From positions 1,929 to 64,998 of the forward strand of contig JADHZB010001574.1 in the NCBI GenBank assembly GCA_015657535.1: a stretch of 63,070 nt of DNA. The letters run 5' to 3'. Below are positions 35,040 to 58,023 of the stretch, in pieces. Made by a program: the position numbers and the translations under genes. Position 1 is the first letter of the stretch. Every line of letters begins with the position of its first letter. Source of the stretch: Nephromyces sp. MM_2019. Its lineage: Eukaryota; Apicomplexa; Aconoidasida; Nephromycida. The notes under the pieces were generated by a model. The model ran no database searches. It was given only the letters and a program-made list of their open reading frames with translations, and was not told the DNA's origin.

Positions 35040-38000
35040 AGCTCGTTGTTTACTGCCGCCTTCCGCTTTGGATTATAAACTTATATGCGGAGCGATACCC
35101 TGGTTGCTCGAGTGCAAAGATAATGATCCAGCTATAAATCCTATATGCAACTCATAAACTCCATGTCAGACCACCGTTCTTTTAATTAAGTAACAATAGT
35201 CCACTACATTGCCATCAGAACATCCCTAAGTACGGGGTAAAGCTTCGCATATTCCAATAAAATGGAGTTATTGTCTTGGCCATATTCCACGCGGCTGTTG
35301 AATCATGAAGAAATTCTGCAACTATGAATTAGGCAAGCAGGAGAAGCGAAGGACGGGCTTAACATAGATTACTGCACTCATGCAAACCTGGAGTTTCCGC
35401 TCTTAACGCTGCTCCGCTAATCGAACAATCGCGCTTTCTGCTCGTATCTTAAAAATTTCGGCCATGCTATACTTTTCGGGGATGGCCATATATTGTCGAC
35501 TAGTTTGTTCTTCAGCTTCTCAATGCATAGTGGCAAACATACACCGCCTTACTCAGATGGGCAAGCGCCATGTGATCAAGTTGTATTTCATATCAGCGCC
35601 ATCTTTGCAAACCTCTCGGGAGTTTAAAGACTATGATATGCATTTAAGCGTGGAGCCTAAGTAGCTTTTTGTGACGTTCATTGCTAAAACAGTATTTCTA
35701 CTTGGTTCACTATCATCGTAACCTTACAGCAGTATTTGCACTCCATGCGCAATGAACTAGTCGTTAAACAAAATTTTACCAAGTGTAAAAAAAAAGAGTT
35801 CTACTAAGAACGAGGACATAGTAGGCTTAACGAGCCAAGAAGAGGGAAAAACAAATAACACAAAACAGTAGTTTTTTGACCGTCAAAGTTTTCTGTTTAA
35901 TTGTTATCAAGCACGAAAGCACGGACTGTCATGAAAATCAAGTTTGAAAAAAGAAGTAAGCTAAGCATGTCTCACTTTGCTTGAACGCGGAAAAAGCAAT
36001 CACTCAAGATATTGGGCTTTCAATTTGGTTCTCGGCTGCGCAGTAGAGAGCTATTTACGCTGTGATGTAGGTTATTACCGCCGTGGGAAAATCGGGTGTT
36101 ACACCGCGAAGGCACTCTCCTAGTCCTTGTTAATATTGTAACAGATTGGCAGCGCATACATGCTCTAATAGCACATGCGATAAATTCCCGTCGTAGCCAA
36201 GCAAGTATTCGCACGAGGAGCGGATCGCCCATCCCATTTTTTTCCCGTATTTGAGTCTATAGCTCAATGGGCCTGGTTCTGCCAAAGGATTTCTTATTTA
36301 GTATGTACTGCGAGTGCTACCAGTTCATCTTGAGATGCAAGGCTAAACCTACCGGCAATGCCGTGCGCGCAGCATTGCCTTGAACAATACAGGGCATTGC
36401 GCCCCATACTCAGAGTTCAGTAAAAAACTACTAGTGTAAGCATGCCAGCTCGGAGGGGACGTGGCATGGAAACATAGCATAGGAACGTGAAGCTATGAAA
36501 AATTTAGCGCGTTGCGTGAAATGAAACCTGCAACATCGCAGGAGCACAAGCAGCTGGTAGGTGACGGAAGCGCGTTTCTGGGGGAAAGGTGTTGTCAAGC
36601 AGCCACGTGTACTGCAAAGAAGACAGTCACATGTGCATATGTTTAACCGGAGAGAGCAACACATTGATGTACGCCGTGAAGCAGCATGTTGCGTGCTCAC
36701 AGTCGGTGCATGGTTTCGCTCTGGAGTACTTAAACAGGTCCTGATAAACAATCGCGCCTCGACAGAAAAAATTCTTTGTAACTTATCACTAATGGTGAGT
36801 ATTGTGGGAAGTTACCAAATCGAATAATAACGATCCAGAGACATGAGTACCAGAGTTTTTCTTGCTTGGAAATAGTATATATTTGGAAATCATTGTGTAT
36901 ACCACGCAAGTACGAAATAAATACTCTTATTCCTTACGCAGCTAGCTTAGTATGTAACGTAGCACTATAGTGTCTGCAGGTGATCAATTAAGGTATTCCA
37001 TCATTCAAACATAAAATATCATAATTTTTTAACTCCATACTCGTTTTTCCCCCTCCAGTTTCCGCAAAGACGCTATGCACCGCTGCTTATTTGTCTGAAA
37101 TATTTTTGAAGAATGAGGCTAGCACTACTTTCACCCTAACTAATCAACAAGGTCATATATGATGTAAAATAAGGTGTTTCTTTGCCCATTTTTGTCTTGA
37201 AATTTTTTCTCCAGTCGTCTCACAAAATGAAGTCCACTCCTTTCTCAAAGCGAACGTTTCAGTGATAAGGGGGTGTCACACAAGGTCAGTAGAGAATTAA
37301 GTTCCCACAAAAGTATGCAATGAGCAACCACGCTTCTGAATGAGCGATAGACCCAGTCAAAAATAGGCAGCGGTAATAGATAGCCTTATTCATTCCTTCA
37401 GAGTAGCTAAAACAATGCTTAAGGGACCAAGAGATCCTGAGGAGGGACTCTATTGATCTGAAGCTAAAAATAACAAATTCAGAATATATAAAATGGACTA
37501 GGTAGTCCCTAACAAATGAAAGCGCCTTACAAAGAATCAATTTGACTTAACCAAAGTTACGCTCAAGCATACTCAAAATCATTGGAAAATAACTAGCGTC
37601 CTCAGTTTAAATGGAAGCGGCGCGATAGAGTACCCTACTAGTCTTCACGTTGGGCCCACCCGTGATTAAAAATGGTCCTGCCCAAAGTAATAATAACTCA
37701 TTTTCTTACTCAGTAAAATTGAGCGGCCGCGCATGGCTATGCCATAACAAAAAACTAGCTACGCCCGAGCGCAGGCAAGCGCAAACGCTGCGAAGGAAGC
37801 ATGGGGTTATATGTGGGTGATTAGGCACAATATACTAGAGCCAAGTGAGATTCTGCTCATGTCCCAGAGTATATGTGGATATCATAGAGAACAAAAAATT
37901 TTAAGAAAATGTCACTGCCAAGCTAAAGCTATATAGCAAGCAACTAAAAGTCGATTTTTTGTGTTAATACGCGCTCTTTTACCTTATTCTAATCAGTGTG

Positions 38001-40368
38001 CTACTTTTTTACTTATATTTTTTCAATTGTGATGAAGCTTTCTTAAAACCTTACTAACAGTGGACTCTCTTCTGAATATTATGTAACTGTAATTAAAAGC
38101 TTAAACTAATATTATAAGAGGAGTATTCAAGTAGCTAGCCGCATTGAAATATGCTGCAAATTGAACGAGAGAGGATAAAAGTCGAAGACAAGCGTAGGGA
38201 TCCCGCGTATAAATAAGGGTGCAGTTAAGTCGATAAGGAGAATGAAGTGCCAAAAACTAGTTATAAGACTATTAAAAATATTCGCTATAATAGCACCACG
38301 CTTGGTGACAAAACATACTAGCAAAAAATTATATGCAGTGCAAGGCATTACTGTCACTATACAGCAGAACATAATCAAATAGCGAAAATGCATTTCCCCA
38401 TACGAATAATAAATAGGAGGCGAAAAACGCAGGCCTGGCGTCAAGTTACCACAAAGAAAAAACTGAAAACTATTATATAAACGATTCATCAGCAGGAAAG
38501 GCTATTATCTCACCTCTGGAAAAACTACGGTCTCGAGTTCTTCGATAAAATCTATGCTCTTTGCTATTCTTTAGCCTCCTGGGTACACTCTCCGTTTCCC
38601 TGTGAACGCAATCCATCAGCGACTACAATAAGCTTGTAACTAAACTACTTCATGTTCCTCCTACAATTTTGCGCGCATTGTACATTTTCTGGTACACCGA
38701 GCTTCTTTACTAGCTACTTATACACATTTTTCCTTCTTTGCACGGCTATGAATCTCTTTCCATTGAATTCTCAAAAAAAGGGAAAAACAATACCGTAAAT
38801 CCGCAATTTTCGCCACATCAAGATAACAGTGCCACACACATACTATGAATATTCTACATATTCTGGTGCAACTAAAAACAGCGTATGAGCTTCGATAAGC
38901 TGCTGCTCCATCCATGCACGAGTTTCCGTTGCGATCATACGTTTCGCAAAGCGTCAGCCACTCCTAAAATCCATTCTGTGGCTTGAAAAAGGCACAAATA
39001 CAGTAAGATGACATGCCTTTATGAACATAGAGGAAAATAACCCCGAAAATTTAGCTTAATAACTACTCTCATCTTTCAGTACAAAACCTAAGCTTTAGAA
39101 AAGAAATTAAAGAATCTTGGCTATAAATTAAACTTCAAACAAGGGCTGATTATGGAATATAATTGCGCAAGCATACAAATTTTCAAAAAGTAAATATGCA
39201 AAAATACGTATGTAGCAAAATAAAGACGAAGCGCCCGTGCTTTGCGCATTCCTTGAAGCAGGCAGAGTAAAAACAATACACTGCCATGGTTACATCAAGG
39301 GAATAAGCGCATACGCACGAGGAAATCTTCCGCACCTACAGCTTCGGTCTACAAAAAAAGAGCGGAAATCCATAGGTGAATGATAAAACAGAATATAAGT
39401 GCTATCATGAAGATTTTCAAACTACTGTATCGCAAACGCTGAGATTTATGTTGAAGAGCATGTCATGAGCTCTTTCGTGGCAGTAACTACCGACAATTTC
39501 ATTCAAATTATGTTTTTAGTACGTAAAACAAAGAATACATTACCAAAAAGTTGAGCGATTGCAAGCCTTTCTAACATTTTTGTTTCCCTCTCATGATAAA
39601 AAGCCCTAAGCATGAATAGAGCTGCTTCATATACGCTAAGGCAGCAAGCTAGTATCAATGTTGCTTTTTATTCAGCACAAGTACATTTCATACAATACTC
39701 ATTTAAAGTTCACTAATACAGCATCATAATCCAACCTTTTACAATATTCGGACGCTAACCATATTTTAATAAGCTCTTAAAGCTAGAAGCAGAGTAGATG
39801 ATAGCGCATTCAGACAAATGTCGCATTATCTTTACAGCTTTTAATGTAGTTCAGCTCACATCCATTTTTCAGCTGACACGGCGAGCAACATCAGCACACA
39901 GAATATGAACCTTTGAAGCTATCATCCCATTACATATATATGATATAAGATGCTATTCTAGCTGAAGCTTGCATAAAAAAAAAGCTGCCAATGCGGCAAG
40001 GCCTGTCCCATACTTAAAGCCTTCCGTTATGTTCTAAAGTTATTTTTACTTAAAATCAATTATAAAATCTTGAGCAAAATCAATTTCTTTTCTCAAGCTA
40101 CTATAGCATGTAAACAAGTTTCAATACACTGTAGAGCACACCCGCATATGCAGCGTATATAAGCAGGTGACACCTAGCATCAACAGTATTGAAATTGATA
40201 AAGGAACTGCAAAAGATCGAACGTTTACAGCACTTAAAATCATGATGGAAGTTAGGATAAAGCACACACTAGAGGAGTCAAGCATATAGTCTTCAGGGCC
40301 TCGAATTACTCAAAGGTCTGTAAGTAGCAATTTATAACGCAGTAACTAAGTCAAAAATATTTGAATTA
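35040..40368. other. Long gene-poor stretch
   Basis: From about 37.9 kb the plus strand becomes A-rich, the mirror image of the T-rich sense strand of the plus genes. This fits 3' flank or further introns of minus-strand transcription. Overlapping frames of about 88-106 codons on opposite strands at 36.4-36.8 kb cannot both be real and neither is supported. No repeat or RNA gene recognised. Confidence 0.4.
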
Positions 40369-41891
40369 TCACAAATTATGCCATATTTCAACATTTTTTG
40401 AAGTTTCTGCATCAGAGGAATCTTCCTTATGTTTTGCTTCATCTGACGTGCCATTTTTAAAGTCAATATTACTCCTTGTAACTGATTTAAACTCAAATCC
40501 GTTCCAATAAAATTTCAGCCCACCTTGAAGGCGACCAGAAATAAAAAAAAAGTATCGTAAAAATGAGCTAATAAATCAGTATTTTCCCCAGCAAAAAATC
40601 GACAAATACTTAGACAGTGGATCCTATTTTAATTCCATTACTATTGCATCATCCTCTACGCGCCTACACGATTTCTATTTAGAAATAAATAAAGCCCCAA
40701 AATTTGCTACCTGCTACCTTTTAAAGTAAATATGCCCACCGTTGCCTACTATCTACAGCGATGAACATTCCATCGCTTCATAGGCAGCATCTTCATCAAT
40801 CTAATTAACACTTCCAAGCACTTAAACTCACAAATAAAATTTCATGACAATATACACTGCCAGTAGAATAAACACATAAATATACTTCTTACCTTGATGG
40901 GCTTCGACTTCTCCTATGAGAACTCTTGCCATCGTAGACATTCGTAGAATTCGGGGATCGGGCATAACGATGCCTATAATGTCTATCCTGAGGATGAGGA
41001 GCGCCTGATGAGGCAGATCTTCTCCGCCTAAAACTGGGAGAGGGCGACCGCCTACGATATCTTTTATCGTGCCCTCGGGGGACGCCGTGCTGTCGGTCTC
41101 TCTGTCGCTTTATAAGGTAGTAAATGATAGGAAGATGCATTTTAGTATTCAAGGGGGCTGCTCGTCAAAATAAGTTTCGGTAAGGTGGAATGTTTAGTAA
41201 TTTCACGAACTTTGAAGACTACTCATTCAAATATATTGAAAAAAAGTGAAACTTCGCAAACTTTTTGGGCAAAACAATGCATGTGTACAGCTCAGGGGGA
41301 ATATTTTAAAAGCGTTAAGTCTGTATTAAATGTTCCAACTTATACTAAAACTTTTTTCCATAATAAAAAGGGCTACATGACAAGCTCCAAACCAGGCACA
41401 TTCATCGCTGGTAGAAGATACAAATATCGTAGAAAATGCGCAAATGCCGGTACATGCGCAGCATGGTAAAAAATACTTGCGGCATAATCATAGTTGGTTT
41501 CCATGCAAATAAAAAATAGAACCAGATGTAAGCTAGCCCTGCTTTCTACACGCAAAAACTGACAAAACAATGTATCACTACGGAGGCATGGCACTACCAT
41601 CTGATCCGGATCAGATCGACCTCTCTGTGCCATAGTTACTTCTACAGTACTTCCATCAATCTCTGAATTGTCCATCTCTCTTAAGGCTTCTTCAGCGTCC
41701 CTTTCATTGAAAAATTCAACGAAACCAAATCCTCTGGGTCGCTTCGTGATATAATCTAAGGGGAGGTAGACATCCTTTATGCTACCAAACTTCTCAAAAA
41801 CTTCCCATACTCGATCAGGACTCGACTCAAACCTCAGATTTCTTACCAACAAAGACATCCCTCCTCTTCTCTGAGCCCGAGGAGGTCCCAT
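40369..41891 (-). CDS. SR-family splicing factor (RRM + RS region)
   Basis: Nuclear pre-mRNA splicing regulator: the RRM binds exon or intron elements and the RS tail recruits the spliceosome. Exons: 41891-41598 (98 codons), 41107-40893, 40567-40369, with phases 0, 2, stop; total 708 nt, 235 residues. ATG at 41891 gives MGPPRAQRRGGMSLLVRNL. The RRM spans about residues 12-90 with RNP2 LLVRNL and RNP1 RGFGFVEF, and SIKDVYLPLDYITKRPRGF is typical of SRSF2/SRSF10-type proteins. Exon 2 is Arg/Ser-rich (RRRSPSPSFRRRRSASSG; SSHRRSRSPSR). It ends at a perfect AG|GTAAGA, so exon 3 (SGRLQGGLKFYWNGFEF, then acidic HKEDSSDAE) is preferred over the in-frame TAA at 40891-40889. A 3' splice site (TTTTTCAG) 13 bases before the ATG implies a 5' UTR intron. 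Confidence 0.88.
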
Positions 41892-41904
41892 GCTTGGGAA
41901 TAGG

Positions 41905-44900
41905 CTGAAAAACAAATGGGCGGCATATAAAACTGTACTTAATGCTTGGAACTAGTGGCTTCTGGGCTATGCTTATCAATATGTATATACTCACAGGAGC
42001 TGAGATGAAGACTACCTAGTGATTGGCGTTACTAGGAAGAACAAGCGCAGCAGCACCAAGGAGCACAAAAATGATAAACCACGCAAACAACACGAGTATA
42101 CTTATACTCAACTTAAGAAGAAAAATAATATTCGTTGACAGATATACTCTAGCATTAACGTTGCTCAGAAGTCATGAAGGGTGGCTGCCAACGTGTGCAG
42201 CATTCTAAAGGGAAGAATGGATATCAATAATCTATAGCAAGCAAAAAACCAGGTGATAAGGGCCAAAAAAACACCATAAGGTTCCAGGCGACGGCGCGGA
42301 TACCTTATTGCATGCTCAAACTCATAGGCAAAACAATTTAGTTGCACAAGCAGAAATTAATCTCTTCTTATATACTACACAAAAAAATTTGAAGCCTCAA
42401 AATAAACGCAAATATATGCATTAATGGGAGTGAAAAAGCAGGCGTTTTTGCGCTACTGCACAGTGTACCCTACGTTTGGACTTGTTAATCCACAGTCATT
42501 GTTCGCAATAAAAGATTATTACGCGTCGAATAAAAGAGAAATATGCTTCAAGAGAAAAATTCGAAATCACTGCTTCATGAGCTGAGCCACACTCATTTTT
42601 GCCTTTACACCACAGCAGTCAGCTAGCTCTTTTTTTGCCCGCTCCTGATTTTACTCTTCCAATCAGGAATCTCAGTATCATTAATCTATTAGCGTACTAG
42701 AAGCAGCTTTTCTTCATCACAGGAAGCACTGTTAATGAACCCATTGAAATCATCGAGAAACAACGTAATGCAACAGGACCGCATCTCTTCAAGCTTATAA
42801 TATGTGTAGCGATAGCTGAAGATCAATACCAGCTGCAATATGAAATACACTGACTGAGTACCGGCTCAATTGTTGCACAGAACAGAATCCTATATTCTGA
42901 TTGCTTTGGCAGACTTATCGTTAGAGTATTTGCTGCCAAATTGTTCTAGTTAATTTCACAAGCAATACACTTTTGTTTCCGCCACATCCTGAAGCGTTCA
43001 GCCGGTTAAAAAGAGCAGTAACACCCATGAAGCAACAGCTACAACGGAAATAGTTTCAAGGCATTTCGTCGCAACATCAAGGAGACTCCTACGTAAGATA
43101 AAATGTAGCTTTCGAGAATACTCATTTATATTTCAGTATAGCCTAAATCGCATATCTTACTTTAGGGTAAGAAAAAGCAGCCAATAAAAATCTTGGCGAA
43201 GCGCAGCGACTCACCGCAAACCGATTATAACCTCAACAGCGAACGCAAAAATTACTTTTGTCAACCACAGACAGTACACATGACCAGGCAACATATGCAT
43301 GGCAATATACATATGCTCCACTAAAATGATGAGATGAGAGAAATTTCTGAAAATACGCTGTACCTGCTATATGTCGATAGCTAAAATCAAGCAAGATATC
43401 CTTTTATTTTACATAAGTTAGACAGGCGCAAAAATATGACCTCTTTCCTTCCGTGCTTTACGTTACACAAATTGTTTGGGATCTTTTATAGCAGAGAAAA
43501 AGGCGGCAAAGTTAGTATGAATAGTATATCCACAGAAAGGAAAAAGCCTCAGAAGGTGGGCAGAAAAAAAAGAATAGGTAGAAACAAGAAAAAACCCAGT
43601 AGTAGAGTATTGAGATATATCACACTGCGCCACATTACACTGATATCAAAAATGGTTGAAGAAGATAGCGAAGAAACGAGGTACCTATTAAGTACCGCAC
43701 ACATTCACGCTCAATACTGCCCCACCAAACGTCCTGCTCCTCATTGAGCTTTTCAGCGAGGAAAAGTAATGGGTAAGTCGCGTAGCTTTCTTAGGCCCTT
43801 ACTAGTAAGCATACCCTCCATGCGCCGGCACTGATAAATTTCAGCCGAGATGACAACATGGGCTTCCGTTTGGTTCTATGTTACCGAGTGCACGGTATGC
43901 TTAATACGCAGCTCCCAGGAGCTAAACGCGCGTTAAACAAACAATGCATCACATAATATACTATCTACACCTAGAAATTCTTCATAATCATTTATTATGC
44001 GGATAGAAACGTATATGTTATATTTTTACCATAAAATTAACATTGTGCATTTGCTTTGATACAATATGATGATGGGTTCTAGTGAACAGCTCTTCACGCA
44101 CCAGTTTACAGATATACTATGTAATAGGTGAGTAACGATACGTATTATAAACGTACATGTGACGGCACATTCCATAAGTGCTAATGCATAAGATATATCA
44201 AACCAATTGAAAGTTTTATTCACGCGTATGCTGCATACATATATGATTTTAGGGCTGCTTAAAGTAAAATTTAATCCTTGGAAGATACACTTATTTCAGA
44301 AAGAAGACCATTAGCTTTGACCCGATATTACATGTTGAAGTTTTGCAATTGCAGCTACAGCGTAATCATGTCAAACGGTTACTAGTAGCATCATGTTTAA
44401 AACTTCACTTTTGTGCTTAAAGCTTTGTACAAATCAGTGAAATCTTAGAAAAAGTGGGGGTGACATCTTTTTTTTTCTCCCAAAAAAGGGTGAAGCCATT
44501 TAAGCGAAGAAACATTCGCATGACATTTTCCGCAAGACAATTATGTAAACTAGCTATTTACTTTCAGTGATTTTAACACCTTTAGTTAACCCCAATCCTC
44601 AAGAATATGAGTGCATATTATGGCTGCTAGGGGTAGGGCTAACAAAAGCCTTCACAAGTAAAATATGTCATTGCACTTTAGCTTTTAGGCTCAAGATTTT
44701 CGTTTTACCTCTTTACACCGCTATGAAATATCTGCTTCGTCTCGGCAAAGACCTCTGAAATTTGCTTAGATCTTGCCAGGATTTTTAGGAAAGAAATGTA
44801 CGAGTCGACGACTCTTTATCGCTAAATTGAAGTTGCAGTTTCTGATACTCCGCTAGGCTTAATTATTTAACAGGTATGGTTGAAATCCATTTGTTTTTAA

Positions 44901-45844
44901 TAGCTAAAGATGCAGGGTTTGGTAATTGCATTCATTGCTTCACATCTTGAGTGCTTTTCAACTGTAGACCATAAATTTTAACAGTGCAAGGCACACCAAA
45001 CTATAAATATGTGTGTCACACTTGTTAACAAAGTGATGACTTTCTATTTATTTGCATAGCTAATGATAGAAGGCCATTTTGTAGGTCCATGCTTCTATTA
45101 CACACCAGCCCACACCCTGGCAATTTTATATTAACCAAAGAAATAACGGAATCTATTTTTCCTCTAGGACTTAAACTTAATTTTCATTATTCAATATTGA
45201 AATACTATTAAAACTTAGATTTGTGCCGCTAGCAGTGCGAAGCAGCATATAGGTTGATTAGCAGTGAGTGCATGCCTAAATAAATTTTATAGACTGGTAG
45301 CTTGTCGTATTTGATGATAAATTCTAAAGGCAAAAATCGATAAATGTGGAGCAAAAAATGATAACTCTTTCAAGTGCTATTCAATAAATTCCTCATACTT
45401 AGTGGTACCTTCCCGTCGTATCGATTGTACTCCATCCCCCTTGAGCTTTTCTTGCTTAGTCTTTGATGAAATCATAAAATGGGGCTAATGGAGTTATTTC
45501 CAGATATTTTCATTACTGAATATTTTTTTTTATTAGATTGCAGGTTAGGCAAGCTTTCAATCATAGTACTTGTATGATTAAAACTCTTCAGCGTATCATG
45601 AGACTTGGTCCTTACTATACAAATCACAAGCTTCAGTAAACCTTATCAATCTGTTCAACTTATTAAATGAAACTTTTTCCTTACTAAACAAATCACAAGC
45701 ATCCTTATAAGAATTTCCCGTGTGTATATTGGTGTGTACCGCATCAGTAAAAAACGTCTCTGGGTCGCAAGTTATATCCGACGCTAATCTGAGTACCTGT
45801 TATCGGAACGTCAGGTGGCAGCAGGGTTTCCGAATGCAGCTTAC
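41905..45844. other. Probable 5' flank of SR gene and gene-poor DNA
   Basis: The near part should contain the non-coding first exon and 5' UTR intron of the SR gene. From about 44.4 kb the plus strand turns T-rich again. Two 20-bp near-copies of TTACTATACAAATCACAAGC occur at about 45611 and 45681 (one mismatch), 70 bp apart. No gene assigned. Confidence 0.4.
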
Positions 45845-46006
45845 GTCGTTACCCAAATTCATACACGCTAAACCAACCCCATCCACATGGCTGTCCCTCA
45901 TATAGAGTCGAATTCTCCTCCGAAAGCCAAGCTCATAAGTGTAACCATTGAGGCCGCTACTCCACCCAACAAAAAGGAAAGGGTGTGAGTATGTTGAAAA
46001 TGCCAT
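45845..46006 (-). CDS. Possible first exon, unknown protein
   Basis: ATG at 46006 (AATAATGG context) opens 54 codons (MAFSTYSHPFLFVGWSSGLN ... GVGLACMNLGND) up to a consensus donor GAC|GTAAGC at 45844. The opposite strand is also open for 61 codons without such signals. No downstream exon was found and no family is recognised. Confidence 0.3.
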
Positions 46007-46598
46007 TATTTCCTGGGGCTATATTAGTAACAGCGTTTTTAATAATACTAGCAGTTTCCATCTGAATTAGCACACCTCAAGGATTAATATTTTCTGAGCT
46101 TCCAAAGTGATGAGCGCTGCAGTGTCAGTACAGTCAAATGGCAACATTCGAGAGGTTTAATCAGCGTCGCTAAAAGAGAAAAGTTGTTTATGTGGTGCAC
46201 TTGTAGAGGAACCGGCAGTTCATGTACACTTGCTCAACCAGCCAACTCAAGGGATATTGAACTTACCGTTTAATCTTCACTTTTGTAGTTCTTGAAAGTG
46301 TATTATTTTGTGGTAGTATCTGGACTTGCCTTGTGCTGAACCATTGGTGCTAATTGGGTAAGTACCCCGCTTGGAACGATGCGTACGCTAACCCCTCCTT
46401 GGGGTAGATATACGATATTTTGGTTTTTTTATTGGTTTGTTTTGTTTTTTTCTTGGTATAAAGTTTTGCTTTTTCTTGATATAAAGTTTCGTTTTTGAGT
46501 TTTTGGTGATGGTTGATTTTAATCCGCTGATATGGCGCTTTGATTATTTTATCGTCTCCAGACTATGAGTAATTTTAACTAAATGAAGATTGCTGCAG
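46007..46598. other. Spacer with T-rich low-complexity tract
   Basis: 46420-46510 is strongly T-rich and carries two near-copies of CTTGGTATAAAGTTT about 27 bp apart. The stretch ends in a usable 3' splice site (GATTGCTGCAG, 46588-46598). Confidence 0.4.
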
Positions 46599-46687
46599 CG
46601 TGTACCTCGGAACATGTGCCGATTCTGTGTCTGCTTGTATGATGAAGCGACTCTACCTTATGTCTCATGGTTCATACACTTTAGTCG
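46599..46687 (+). CDS. Possible short exon, unknown
   Basis: Flanked by CTGCAG and a good donor GTAAGC (46688). Two frames stay open: one reads RNMCRFCVCLYDEATLPYVS, the other YLGTCADSVSACMMKRLYLM. Splice signals support an exon; the frame and product do not resolve. Confidence 0.3.
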
Positions 46688-48068
46688 GTAAGCTTTCACA
46701 TCTGAAAGCATCCGTGAGCTGTACGTTTGGGTGCATTGATGATACTCTCAACTATACTTTCCTTGAGGTGAAATCTCCAGTCTGCACGAGCGTTAGTATA
46801 CCATGTGTTGAAGTGTATGAATAAGACTGGGTTGTAGCTTTATTTCAGCTAACAATAGGATCTAAATTTTCTCTGCTTTTATAGGAATAACCTTAATACT
46901 TCAGTCCTCATGTCTGATGCGTGTAGATTTAATTGTTGCTCCATATTTAATTGGGAGTCATTTTTTTCCGGCGGCCCCACATAGTCTGCGAATGTAAGTA
47001 TTTGGACAAGGTTTTTTAGACTATCATGTTATAAATTTTAATATTGATGCAACAATGAGCCGATTCTTTGAGTTTTTCTTATCATGTAACTTCTTTTTTG
47101 CTAGTGCTTGCTTCGTGTATCAGTTGGTTAGAAAATCTGCTTCAGACTTTTTATTAAGGGCCATTTTTCTAGAGAAATAATGAGCCAATTCCAAGCATAT
47201 GTGCTTGCTTGATATTTTTGCATGATCTCCGAGTGTGATTGCTTTATGAGTTTGCGTTCTGATGCCTCGAGGTAAGTTTGCTGATTCTCTGTACTTATCT
47301 CTTCAATGGATCTGGAAGTGGCAATACCCAAGATGAAATATCAAGGCTATTTATTAATTAGAATGCTTCTCTTGTAGCCCTTCATGGGAACATCTCGAAT
47401 TTGTAGCTTCTTGTGCATCTGAGTTATGCCAATACAAATAATGTTTATGATTCTTGATCCCTACGTGTCATACAGTCCCTTTGAAAACTGAATTTTTTGG
47501 AGATCATCCTTGAGACGCTACATGCTGACTACTCCCTCTCTACACCAGTTTTTGATCAAAGGGTAGTAGATATCTTCATGCTATTTGGTCTCTTTAAGTA
47601 AAGATTTTGGTATTTAATATCAGCAACTTTCTCTTGACCTTTTTAGGTTTAACTCTTGCAGCATTGATGCGTTTCTGTTTGTGATCTTTTATATCTTTTT
47701 TGAAGCAGATGTGCAATTTTGCATGTAAGCGGACCTTTGAAACTTTACTTTCATCAAATTAATCTCACTAAGAAGCATCAATTGTTCGTTTCTTCTCAAG
47801 TTAATAATTAAAAGTTTCACTTTGTTTGACTTCCCAGAGTATTGCAGTAAATGCAATTTCATTTGAGTTTTTATTAGCAATAGATGGAACTATTTCCGTT
47901 TTTTCACCTGTTAAAATTTTGTTTTGAGATGAAGTTATTTCGCTTTTTCACCTAAAATTTGGCTTGATTTTACCTTTTCAGCATATTTTTGGCTCCGCTG
48001 TTTTGGGTAAGACATGGTTTTTTATGTAACAAGGGCTACCCAGCGAAACCAACTTGACAATCCCTGCC
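46688..48068. other. Upstream region of enolase
   Basis: T-rich. It should contain the enolase promoter and 5' UTR. In the enolase frame a TAA precedes the ATG by about 14 codons. A CAG near 47982 and a GGTAAGA near 48006 could bound a short 5' UTR exon. No other gene seen. Confidence 0.45.

Positions 48069-58023
<9,955 letters not shown>

Noticed and set aside
36250..36330. tRNA D-arm-like TATAGCTCAATGGG
   Set aside because: No T-arm or acceptor stem at the right distance.
43436..43747. 103-codon Lys/Arg-rich plus-strand frame
   Set aside because: Reflects A-rich DNA (poly-Lys); no homology, start context or splice support.
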